Shown here: one piece after another, positions 14,542 through 26,900 of the stretch | Layout of the letters: every line of letters begins with the position of its first letter | How positions within the stretch are numbered: the stretch's first letter is position 1 | Assembly (NCBI RefSeq): GCF_002101585.1 | Contig: NZ_LQOT01000008.1 | Coordinates: forward strand, 31,845-95,844 | Source: Mycolicibacter engbaekii | Lineage (GTDB): Bacteria > Actinomycetota > Actinomycetes > Mycobacteriales > Mycobacteriaceae | Length of the DNA: 64,000 nt | Reading direction: 5' to 3' | Translations under genes and position numbers: made by a program | Notes under the pieces: model-generated | Told to the model about the DNA's origin: nothing | Database searches by the model: none | What the model saw: the letters and a program-made list of their open reading frames with translations, nothing else

Positions 14542-14754
14542 ATGGCAGCGCCGGCTATTGTTGCCGGTGGTCTACCCTCCGCGTGGATTGTGGCTAATGA
14601 CTGGACGGCCATCTGCCCGTGGCGCCTTGCCGCCGGCGGGGGCGACTTTGGCGGCGCCCGCCTGCTGGTGGAGACGGCGTTGCTGGCCGACGGCTGCCCA
14701 GTGGCTGTCCAAGTGCTGTCAAATGACTTTACAAAGTTGCCGTGGGGTCGCTGA
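14542..14754 (+). CDS. Doubtful small ORF with a duplicated motif
   Basis: The frame is open from GTG 14407, with an in-frame ATG at 14542 giving about 70 aa. I recognise no family. Two parts of the product look alike: AIVAGGLPSAWIVANDWT...PW and ALLADGCPVAVQVLSNDFT...PW. This suggests an old internal duplication if it is translated. It has no clear Shine-Dalgarno sequence, and its codon choice is not markedly mycobacterial. It may equally be non-coding. Confidence 0.2.
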   Translation: MAAPAIVAGGLPSAWIVANDWTAICPWRLAAGGGDFGGARLLVETALLADGCPVAVQVLSNDFTKLPWGR

Positions 14755-14855
14755 CGTCGTGGGCCGGCCTGCGCCGTTGTTGCCGTTGGGCTTGACCAGG
14801 GCCGCCCAGGCAGCTCACGTTGGCCCTATGCGGCCTAGACGCCGGCGCAGTGAGC

Positions 14856-14895
14856 CCGGCCGCCGCAACCAGAGTCAACTGGTCGCGGCGGCCGG
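14856..14895 (-). terminator. Terminator hairpin after the 18-kb PGRS gene
   Basis: The arms 14856-14872 and 14879-14895 pair over 17 positions with one mismatch (CCGGCCGCCGC pairing GCGGCGGCCGG, plus ACCAG/CTGGT), enclosing AGTCAA. It lies 27 bp beyond the stop of the gene ending at 14922. Confidence 0.7.
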
Positions 14896-14921
14896 TTTCG
14901 AGGTGAAGCGTGGCCCTGCAG

Positions 14922-17900
14922 CTACGGCTTCGGGCTGCCGGGGGGAAGGTTGATGATCTGCCCATCGGTGTGCTGGTTGGCACCGTTGATGAATTCAGCG
15001 GATCCACCGGCGCCGGGCGACTCGGGCCCACTGTTGTTGACACCGGTGCCGGTGCCGCCGCTACCAGCCGTCACACTGCCGTTGGTCCACGAGCTGCCAC
15101 CGGGGTGCCCGGCAGCATTGTTCGCACCGACATTGACGTATCCGCCGTCGCCGCCGACACCGCCGACACCAATACCGTCCCCGCCAGTACCGCCCACGAC
15201 GGTGATATTGGTGGCCTTGGCGTTGGTGCCCAACGCGGTGATCTGCGAGATCCCGTTGTAACTGATACCGCCGCCCTTGCCGCCGTCGACGCCGTTGCCG
15301 CCGCTACCACCGGTGGCAGACCCACTGGCCTCCGCACCGGCACCGACAGCCCCGATGCTGCCGCTGGTGCCGTTCCCACCGATCGAGCCGGCACCGACCG
15401 CGGCGCCGCCGTTACCACCGGTCACGGTGCCGTGAGCCAAACCGCCGGAAGCGGGGTCGGCGTAGTTACGCCCGGCCCACAGGTTCCCGCCACCAGCGTT
15501 ACCGCCCACTGCGCCGATCCCATTAGCCGACCCGCCAGTACCACCGGCCGTCTGACCATAGGCAGTGCCGTCACGCTGCGCCTCGATAAACGTGGCGCCG
15601 CCGTTGCCGCCGGTACCGCCGTTTACGGCGTCACCACCAGCACCACCGGTCGCCGAACTATCCACACCACCGTCAGCGGTCACCTTGCCACCGCTGAATG
15701 CAGTGACCAGGGCACTGCCCCCCAACCCGCCGGCGCTACCGCTGCCGGCGCCGGCACCGCCGTTGCCGCCGGTTGCCACCGCATCAATGATGGTGCCGCC
15801 GCTCGCGGCGGCAATGGTGGCCGCACCGCCACCACCGCCGGCACCGCCGTCGGTGCCCTCACCGGCGTGGCCACCGATCGCGGAACTGTTGGTGATCTTG
15901 CTGCCTGTCCCGGTCGCGATCAGGCTCGCCGCACCGCCGGCCGCGGTGTCGCTGGCGTCGCCGCCAGTGACCGTGCTGCCGGTAATCACGCCCCCGTCGC
16001 TGACGGTGGCCGTGGCCGCGCCGCCGGCGAAATCGGCCGTGTTCTGCCCGCTGGTGACGGTGGTGTTAGTGACGCTGCTGCCGGCGCCATTGACGATCAG
16101 CGAGTTGTTTGCACCATTGGCACCGTTAGCACCGTTGGGTCCGCCGTTGAGGCCGTCGCCGCCCTCGACCTCACCGTGGTTGATAGCGCCGCCGTTGAGC
16201 GCGGACATGGTCGCCGTGCCGCCTGCACCGCCGTTGCCGCCGCTGCCGGTGGCCGAGCCGGCCCCGCCGTCGCCGCCGGTACCGCCGGTGGCCGTGCTGT
16301 CTGAACTGATCGTGCCACCGGTGCTGGTGGAGACGCTGGCGATACCACCGGCACCGCCCTTACCACCGTTGTGGGCATCGCCACCGACCCCACCGGCACC
16401 GCCATTGCCGCCGATCGCCCGGCCACTGCCGGCCCCAGCCGCAACATTGGCTCCCGCACCACCGGCACCACCGTTGCCGCCGTTGGTGCCACCGGCACCA
16501 CCGTTGCCACCGTCACCGCCGACGGTCACTAGATCGGCCCCACTAACGCGGTTGCCCACATTGATGTTCGCCTGGCCACCGGCACCACCGACCGCACCGG
16601 CACTACCATCGATGCCGGCGTTACCGCCGTTACCTCCGTTGCCACCGGTAGCAGAGATCTCAGCACCACTGCTGTTGTCACTGTGCGTCCAGTAGATGTA
16701 GCCCTGCGCACCGACACCGCCATCGCCCGCATTCACGCCGGTACCACTGTCACCGCCGTTACCGCCGATTGCCGTGGCGCCCTCGAGGATGGAGCCCTCG
16801 TCCGAGAAGACCTGACCCTGACCACCGGCACCACCGGTAGCCCCATCGCGGCCGGCGCCACCGTTACCGCCGGTGCCCGCACTGTCTTCGAGCAGACCAC
16901 CACCGTCGTAGGAGTGGAAGGCCCGCGTCGTACCCATGCCACCGGCACCGCCAATACCACCGGTCGACGCGTCACCACCATCACCACCAGTGGTGATCGA
17001 ATCCACGATCCGGCCGTTGTAGAACGCCTGGGCCTTGCCCATACCGCCGTCACCACCGGTACCACCAGACGTCGCATCCCCGCCGTCACCACCGATGCCC
17101 GTGCTGCCGGTGATCGAACCCTGCGGCGCCCCCGAAGACCGGTCACCACCAGACTGCGAAGCAGTCAGGTAACCATCGCCACCCTTGCCGCCGGTACTAC
17201 CGATGCCATCAGCGGAACCACCCTTACCACCGAACGCCTCCGTGTCGGAAATGGTGCCACCACTCTTCGCATTGACACTGTCAATGCCGGCATCGATACG
17301 CGCACCACCACCCGCACCACCAACACCCGCATTGGTGCCAGCACCGCCATCCCCGGCGGTCGCATGTGAATCAGTCACGCTGGCCGCACCAGTGAAACCG
17401 TTCGCACGAACAGCCAACACACGAGCATCGCCACCCGCACCACCAGTGCCACCGTTGGCGCCACCAGCACCACCGTCACCACCAGTCGCCGAGCTCTTAG
17501 TAACCGTGCTGCCAGCACCCTCAGCGGTCAAGGTGCCCGTGCCACCAACACCACCGGCGCCACCGGCGGCGGTGCCTGAGCCGGCACCACCGTTACCACC
17601 GTTACCACCAGTGGCGGTGGAGTCGGAGCTCACCGTGCCACCGCTGCTGGCGGAGGCGCTGGCTACGCCACCGGCGCCACCCTTGCCGCCGGCGAAGCCC
17701 TCACCACCGGCACCACCGGCACCACCGTTGCCGCCGGTGACGGTCCCAACACCCGGCGTAGCCGTGACAGTGGCCCCGGCGCCACCGGCACCACCACTGC
17801 CGCCGTCGGTGCCACCCTTACCGCCCGCACCACCACTGCCGCCGTGGGCGCCGTTAGTGCCGCCACCACCGACCCCGCCGGCCCCGCCGTTGGCGGCGTC

Positions 17901-20900
17901 ACCGCCCGCCCCGCCGTTGCCGCCGGCACCGCCGGTGCTCTCCACATCGGACCCGGCAGTGTATTTACCCAGGGAGATGTAGCCCTGCCCTCCGGCGCCG
18001 CCGACGCCGCCGGCACCGCCGTTGGTTCCGCCGTTGCCGCCGTTGCCGCCGTTTGCACCGGTGGCCGTGATGACGGCTCCGCTGGTGCTGTTGTCGCTGT
18101 GCAAGGTCCAGTAGATGTAGCCCTGCGCACCAGCACCGCCATCGCCCGCATTCACGCCGGTACCACTGTCACCGCCGTTACCGCCGATTGCCGTGGCACC
18201 CTCGAGGATGGAGCCCTCATCGGACCAGACATGACCCTGAGCACCATCACCGCCGGAAGCCCCGCCAGAACCGACGCCACCATTACCGCCGATGCCGTCA
18301 CTGTTGCTGAGCAGACCTCCACCGACCACACCCCCACCGTCATAGGAGTGGAAGGCCCGCGTCACACCCTGACCACCGTCACCACCGAAACCACCGGTGT
18401 TGGCATTCCCACCATTACCGCCGGTGGTCACTGAGTCCTCGATCCGGCCGTTGTAGAACGCCTGGGCCTTGCCCATCCCGCCGTCACCACCGGTACCCCC
18501 GGTGAGGGCGTTACCACCATCACCGCCCGTCCCGATGCTGCCGGTGATCGAACCCTGTGGTGCCCCCGACGACCGGTCGCCACCAGACTGCGAAGCAGTC
18601 AGGTAACCATCGCCACCCTTGCCGCCGGTGCTACCGATGCCATCAGCGGAACCACCCTTACCACCGAAGGCCTCTGTGTCGGAAATGGTGCCACCACTCT
18701 TCGCATTGGCACTGTCGATGCCTGCATCGATACGCGCACCACCACCAGCGCCACCGACACCCGCATTGGTGCCGGCACCGCCATCCCCGGCGGCGGCATG
18801 TGAATCAGTCACGCTGGCCGCACCAGTGAAACCGTTCGCACGAACAGCCACCACACGAGCATCGCCACCCGCACCACCAGTGCCACCGTTGGCGCCACCA
18901 GCACCACCGTCACCACCGGTTGCCGAGCTCTCAGTAACCGTGCCGCCGGCTGCAGCGCTGAGGCTGGCATTGCCACCGGCACCGCCAGTGCCGCCGAGGG
19001 CGCCACCCGCGCCAGCCAGACCCCCGACCGCCAAACCCTTGGTCACCGCCGAACCACTTCCGTCGGAGGTGATGGTGGCACTGCCGCCGGCCGCGGTGTC
19101 GGACGCGTCGCCGCCTGTCGCGGTGCTGCCGGTGATGGTGGCGCCGTTGGTGGCCTGCACCACGCCGCCGCCGCCTGCATGCCCGGCTCCACCGTCGCCG
19201 CCTGTCGCGGTGCTGCCGGTGATGGTGATGCCGGCGTCGGCCGGGTCGGGGCCATTGCTGGTATGGCCGATGCGGCCCTCACCGCCGGCCCCACCGTTGA
19301 GGCCGTTGGCGCTGTTCCCACCGTCGCCGCCGCTTGCCGTCCCGCCGGTGATGACGCTGCCGTAGCCGCCGGCGCTGATCCGGCCGGTGCCGCCGGCACC
19401 GCCGGTGTAGCCGGTACCGCCGACCGTGGTACCGACACCGCCGTCGCCGCCGCGGGCGTCACCGGTGACCGTGCCGCCGCCGCCATTCTGCATGTCCGCG
19501 CGGATCTGGGCGTCGCCGCCGATGCCGCCGGTGCTGCCGAACCCGACGCCGTCGCCACCGTTGCCGCTGATCGCAGTTCCGCCGGCGTGGGCGTTCGCAC
19601 CGAAAGCGGCAACCTGGGCGTAGAAGGTGTACCCGCCACCCTTACCGCCGTCGAGACCGTCACCACCATCGCCGCCGGTGACCACACTGGTGGCGTCAAC
19701 CGTGGCACCGCTGCCCGCGGCGTAGATCCGCGCACCGGCACCGGCACCACCGGTCCCACCGTGGCCGCCGTTATCGGCGGTGGCGTCACCGCCGTTACCA
19801 CCGGTCACGGTGCCTCCGGCCGATCCACCGTCCTGGTAGTAGGAGCCCGTGGCGATACGTGCCGAGCCGCCGAGGCCGCCGACACTGCCGAAGCCTGCGC
19901 CATTCCCGCCATCGCCACCGGTCGCAACACCGGTAACCGAGCCGCCGGCGTGAGCGGTGTGAGCGTTCTCCTGGTAGATCGTCCACAGCTCCGAGTAACC
20001 CCCGGCGCCGCCCTTGCCGCCGTCCGTGCCGGCACCGCCGTCGCCACCGATTGCCTGCGCGTTGCTGACGCTGCCGTCCAACTGGGCCACCACCTGCGCG
20101 TAACCGCCCGCACCGCCGACGCCACCATTGCCGTCCCCTGCGCCGGCGTCGCCACCGGTCACGATGACGTTGGTGACATCGCCGCCCAACCGGCCCACAC
20201 CCGAAGCAGGCGTCGCCAACGAGGGCAGCGTCCCGCCGGCCATGATGCCGGCCGCACCACCGGCAGCACTGTTCGAACCGTCGCCGCCGGTCACCTTGCT
20301 GCCGGTCACGTTGCTGGCGTCGGTGGCCAGGACAGACGCCGCACCACCCGCACCACCACTGCCGGCGTTGCCGCCCGTGACGGTGGTGTCGGTGATGCTG
20401 CTGCCCACACCGCTGACCGTCATCGAGCCGTTCGCGCCGTTGACACCGTTGACGCCGTTGGGCCCACCGGCAGACGCGTTGCCACCACTGACCGTGCCGT
20501 GGGTGATGATTCCGCCATCAGCAGTCATCGTCGCACTGCCGCCGTCACCACCGTCACCACCGGCGTTGCCCGCCGGGTCGCCGGCACCACCGCCGCCACC
20601 GGCACCACCGGTCGCGGTGCCCGAAGCAGTGCCACCGTTGGTCGCGCTGGCCAGACCGGCGCCACCGTCACCTCCATCACCGCCTTGGCCGTCGTGGCTG
20701 TTGTCAACGTAGGTGCCACCCGTGCCGCCGGCGCCACCGCTGCCGCCAATGCCTTCCGCACCGCCGTAGCGCGTGCCGGTACCGGCTCCACCGTTGCCGC
20801 CGTCACCACCGTTGCCACCGGCTCCACCGGCTCCACCGGCGCCACCAGTGCCACCGGTGCCCGCGGTGCCGTTGCCGCCGTTGCCACCGGATCCGCCGTG

Positions 20901-23900
20901 ACCGCCGTCCACGCTGGCGCCCAGCGAGCCGCCAGCACCACCGGACCCGCCGGCGCCACCGACGCCGTCGCTGGTCCCGCTGGCGGTGCCGAGACCGCCG
21001 TTACCGCCGTCGCCGCCGTCGGCACCCGCGCCGCCGTTGCCACCGTGACCGCCGGCACCACCGGTGCCGTTCGCCTGAACATGCGCATCGGCTGGCGAGG
21101 TCGCCTGCACATTGCCGCGACCGCCATCGCCGCCGTCGCCGCCGACGGAGCCGTCCGTGCCGTTCTGGCCGCCGTCGCCGCCCTGGCCACCTAGGGCCTT
21201 CCCACTGACGCTGTTGCCCGCCCCGGCGCCCGAGGTGCCCTGAATCGAACCGATGCCGCCGTTGCCACCGTCACCGCCGAGGCCCGAGCCGCCGTTACCG
21301 CCGGTAGCGCTACCGGTGGCTGTCCCGCTGTTCCAGGACACGACCTGAGCCAGACCACCGTTGCCGCCGGTCGCGCCGGCCACACTGCCCGCTCCGCCAT
21401 CACCACCGGTCGCGTGGCCTTGGTCGACCGTGCCCTGGCTCAAGGTGATGATCTGTCCGATGCCACCGTCACCGCCGGCACCGCCGGCGGTGCCCACGCC
21501 GCCGCTGCCACCGGTCGCGACGCTGTCGGTGACCGAAAGGCCGTTGCCGCCCTGGATTACAGCGCCGCCACCGTTGCCGCCGCTGCTGCCCAGGCCCGTG
21601 CCGCTACCACCGGCACCGCCGAAGGCGTGGCCGTTTAGGACGGTGTTGTTGGGCAAGTGATCGTTGTTCTGGTCGATCCCGGCCGTGACCTGCGCCCAGA
21701 GACCGTCACCGCCCTGCCCTTGGTCAGCTCCGTTTCCGCCATTACCGGCGGTGGCGCTGCTGTTGGTCACCGAAGAGTTCGCCCCGGCCGCGGCGACGTA
21801 GGCCACGCCCCCGTCTCCGCCGGCACCGCCACCGCTCCCGTTGCCACCGCTACCGCCGAGGGCGTCACTGCCGACCACCGCGCCGCCGTAGCTGGCCGCG
21901 ATCTCCGCATCGCCGCCGGCACCACCGGTGCCACCATTGGTGTCCCCGAACCCGGCGTCACCACCGGTCGCGTCACTGCCGGTCACGGAACTGTTCGCGC
22001 CGTTGGCGGTGACCGACGCAGCCCCACCTGCTGCGGTGTCGCTGCCCTTGCCGCCGGTGGCAGAGCTGGTGGCGATGGCACCGCCGTTGGTGGCCGCCAC
22101 GCTGGCGGTGCCGCCGGCGCCGCCAGTACCGCCGTTGTTGCTGGCACCAGCAACACCGGCGGCTGCGGAGCTGTCAGTCACCACACTGCCCAGGCCATCA
22201 GCGGTGATGGACGCAGAGCCGCCGGCGACGTTGTCACTGCCAGCGGTAGCGGTGGCGGAACTGTCGGAGATCGATCCGCGGTTGGTGGCCGCCACTGTCG
22301 CACTCGCGCCGGCCGCACCCGACCCAGCGCTGCTGCCGTTACCGCCGTTGCCGCCGTTGGCGCTGCTGTCGTCGACCGAACCATTGTTTTGGCCGTAGAC
22401 AGCAGCCGCACCACCGACACCGCCATCGGCGCCGTTCTGGCCACCCGCACCACCGTTACCGCCGCGCGCGAAGCTGTCAGTGACGGTGCCGTTGGAACGA
22501 CCGGAACCACCGATCTCGCCCCGACCACCGGCACCGCCGTCACCCGCGTTGGCCCCGGTCCCACTGGCACCGCCATTGCCGCCGATCCCGGTGCCATTGG
22601 TGATGCTGCCCACCGAGAACGAATAGACCGAACCAGTGCCGCCCTTACCGCCGCTGGCACCGTCATAGCCAGCGCCACCGTCACCACCGGTAGCCACACC
22701 ACCGAAGGTGTCGCCCCCATAAGGAACAAGCTGACCCTGGCCACCGTTGCCGCCGAGGCTGCCCGCACCATCACCAGACCCGCCATTACCACCGGTCGCA
22801 ACACCACCGGTGGCATTGCCGTCGTAATAGGAGAAGATCGCGCCGGCGCCGCCATTACCGCCCTGGCCGCCATTGGTGGCATCACCACCGCCACCACCTA
22901 CGGCTTTGCCGTCGGTGACGCTTCCACCAGGCCCACCCTTGGCGTCCCCGCCGGACTGGATCGCCTGCACCCCTCCCCAACCACCGTTACCGCCGACGCT
23001 GCCGGTGCCGGTACCGGTCCCACCGTCACCACCCGTGGCCGAGCTGTTGGTCACCACACCCGCAGTCTGGACACCAGCGTTGTCGAGACCACCGTTGACC
23101 TGGGCATCACCACCACGACCACCGCTGCCACCAGCGAGCCCGCCGCCACCGTTACCGCCATGAGCCACACCGCTGGCACTAGCCGCACCGTTGGGCTGAC
23201 CATTGGTCGCGAAATTACCGCGGTACGCGATCACCTCGCCCTTGCCACCGTCGCCACCGACGCCAGCACCGGTCGCCTGGCCACCGTCACCACCGGTAGC
23301 ACCCGCGCCGGTAGCCGTCGCTGTGCCACCGTTGACACCGCGGATCGACCCGAGGCCACCATCGCCACCGACACTGCCCGCGCCCTCCGCGGCGCCGCCA
23401 TTACCGCCAGTCGCCGTACCACCAGCACCGCTGGCCGCCTGATCAGCGCCATTGACACCACTGGCAATGATCTCCGCGCCGCCACCCGCACCGGCCACCC
23501 CACCGTTGCTACCAGCACCACCATTACCACCGAGAGCATCACCATCAGTGATCTTGCCGCCGCCCGTAGCGCTCACGCTGGCCGCGCCAGCCGAACCGCC
23601 GGTGCCACCGGCAGAGCCGACGCCGGCCTGACCGGCCGTCGCCGAACTGCCGGTCACCGTGGTGCCGGCACCGTCAGCGGTCACCGAGGCCGAACCACCA
23701 GCGACGGTGGCATTGCCGTTGGTCGCCGTCGCGGTGCTACCCGAGATGGCACCACCATTGGTGGCCATCACATTGGACTCACCACCGTTAGCAGCGTGCT
23801 CACCAACACCGGCGTTACCGCCGGAGCCACCCGTGCTGCCCGAACCGGTCGTGCTGCTGCCCGCCAACGCCGTGACATAACCCAGACCACCATCACCACC

Positions 23901-26900
23901 AACAGCACCAGCGCCAGTGCCCGAACCGCCACTGCCACCCTGCGACGTGCCATTGGCCGTGGCACCAGCACCCAACGCGTTCACCTGACCATTAGCGGCG
24001 TTACCACCGGTACCACCGTCGAGGCCTGCACCACCGGCACCACCGGTCGCGCTACCCGACGACTCCGCCCCGACACCGCCGGACAAGATGCTGCCCCGAG
24101 CACCGTCACCACCGGTGCCACCACCGGTGGCCTCACCACCGGCACCACCCTGAGCGGTGCCATGCGAGGTACCACCACCAGTGGAGCCGAAGTCCAGCCG
24201 GCCGCTCTGGATCACACCATTGCCACCGTCACCGCCGGTGCTACCGCCATCTGCAGTATCACCACCGGCACCACCGGTCGCCGACCCATACGACAAACCA
24301 CCCGTGCCACTGTCATTGGCGTAGTGACCGGCCTCCAACTCACCGAAGCCACCCTTGCCCGCGTGACCACCATTGGTGGCATCACCACCAACACCACCGG
24401 TGGCCACCGCAGAGTTACCGCCGCCGATCACACCACCGGCATGGTCCACCACCAGGAACCCGGCACCACCGTCACCACCGACGCTGCCCGCACCATCACC
24501 AGAACCACCAGCAGCACCCGACGCCGAACCCGTGATCGCGCTACCCGCACCAACCGCCGACGCCGCACCCACACCACCAGCACCACCCGTGCCCTGGTTA
24601 GTACCAGCACCACCGGCACCACCGGTCACCGTGGTGCCCGTAATCGCCGCACCCTCACTGGCCGCAATAACCGCCGCACCCGCAGCACCACCGACACCAC
24701 CATCAGAACCCACACCTGCCTGACCGGCCGTCGCCGAACTGCCGGTCACCGTGCTGCCGGCACCGTCAGCGGTCACCGAGGCCGAACCACCAGCGACGGT
24801 GGCATTGCCGTTGGTCGCCGTCGCGGTGCTACCCGAGATGGCACCACCATTGGTGGCCATCACATTGGACTCACCACCGTTAGCAGCGTGCTCACCAACA
24901 CCGGCGTTACCGCCGGAGCCACCCGTGCTGCCCGAACCGGTCGTGCTGCTGCCCGCCAACGCCGTGACATAACCCAGACCACCATCACCACCAACAGCAC
25001 CAGCGCCAGTGCCCGAACCGCCACTGCCACCCTGCGACGTGCCATTGGCCGTGGCACCAGCACCCAACGCGTTCACCTGACCATTAGCGGCGTTACCACC
25101 GGTACCACCGTCGAGGCCTGCACCACCGGCACCACCGGTCGCGCTACCCGACGACTCCGCCCCGACACCGCCGGACAAGATGCTGCCCCGAGCACCGTCA
25201 CCACCGGTGCCACCACCGGTGGCCTCACCACCGGCACCACCCTGAGCGGTGCCATGCGAGGTACCACCACCAGTGGAGCCGAAGTCCAGCCGGCCGCTCT
25301 GGATCACACCATTGCCACCGTCACCGCCGGTGCTACCGCCATCTGCAGCATCACCACCGGCACCACCGGTCGCCGACCCATACGACAAACCACCCGTGCC
25401 ACTGTCATTGGCGTAGTGACCGGCCTCCAACTCACCGAAGCCACCCTTGCCCGCGTGACCACCATTGGTGGCATCACCACCAACACCACCGGTGGCCACC
25501 GCAGAGTTACCGCCGCCGATCACACCACCGGCATGGTCCACCACCAGGAACCCGGCACCACCGTCACCACCGACGCTGCCCGCACCATCACCAGAACCAC
25601 CAGCAGCACCCGACGCCGAACCCGTGATCGCGCTACCCGCACCAACCGCCGACGCCGCACCCACACCACCAGCACCACCCGTGCCCTGGTTAGTACCAGC
25701 ACCACCGGCACCACCGGTCACCGTGGTGCCCGTAATCGCCGCACCCTCAGCGGCCGCAATGAACGCCGCACCACCGGCACCACCGACACCACCATCAGAG
25801 CCGACGCCGGCATTACCGCCGATCGCGGTGCCGTTGGCACTGCTGGTGCCGTCGGCGGCGATAGAGGCGCCACCGCCCTGGCTGCCGTTGCTACCGGCCG
25901 CCGTGGTGGTTCCGTCGTCACCCGCGCTGCCGTTACCGCCGGTGGCACCTCCACTGGCCGTGCCGCCCGGGGCGGCCTGGATCAGTGCACCGCCGCCACC
26001 ACCGCCGCCACCACCGCCGTGGCCGGCTTCGGTCGCGGTACCGAGAGCCCCCGCACCACCGTCACCACCGAGGCCGGCGGTGACGGTGCCACTGGCTCCT
26101 GCGCCGTCGAGGATGGCCGCACCCTTGCCGCCGGCACCGCCAGCGCCACCGCTGCCCGCTGAGCCGGTGGCGGAGCCCAAGCCACCGGTACCACCGGTGC
26201 CACCGGTGCCACCACCCTGGGCCAACGCATTGCCGAAGCTGTCGTAGACGATGCCGTCGCCCTGGCCGCCCTGACCGCCCTCACCACCCTGACCGCCGGA
26301 GCCGGCCGCACCGGCGTTACCGCCCGCACCACCATTACCGCCAGAGCCGGCCACCAGTGCGGTGCCACCGCCGGCACCCGCGCCACCAGCACCGCCCGCA
26401 CCGCCGTCGCCGAGGCTGCCACCTGTACCGCCGGTGCCGCCGTCACCACCGCGGTCACCGGGGTTGGCACCGGCGTGGCCGGCACCGCCGGCGCCTCCGT
26501 TACCGGCCGGGCCGGTGATCTCGGCGCCGTCGTGGCCGGCCTTGCCGCCGATGGTGCCGCTTCCTGCGGTACCGGCGTGGCCGGCCGAGCCGACCTCGCC
26601 GCCCTGGCCACCGTTGCCGCCGTCAACGTGGTTCACGGTGCCGTCGGCGCCCTTACCGCCGTCACCGGCCGTGCCTGCGTCGCCGCCGTTGCCGGCATCG
26701 CCGCCGTTGCCCGTCGCGCCGTTCGCACCGCCACCGGTGGACGTGCCGCCGACGCCGCCATTACCGCCGGTGCCACCGTTACCACCGTTGCCGCCGGTGC
26801 CACCCGCGCCGCCGTCGCCGTTGCCGCTGTTGTCGAACGTGCCGTCGGCGCCGGTGGCACCCGCGCCACCGCTGCCGCCGGAACCGGCGTTCCCGCCCGC

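Larger units (their letters stand above)
14188..14921. other. Intergenic region between the two giant PGRS genes
   Basis: These 734 bp contain the promoter region of the gene starting at 14187 (AT-rich, 14200-14400) and the terminator of the 18-kb gene (14856-14895). In between lies an unconvincing plus-strand frame (GTG 14407 or ATG 14542 to 14754). Nothing else is apparent. The AT-rich stretch includes the 12-bp palindrome TTTTTGCAAAAA at 14272-14283, just upstream of the -35 candidate. Confidence 0.6.
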
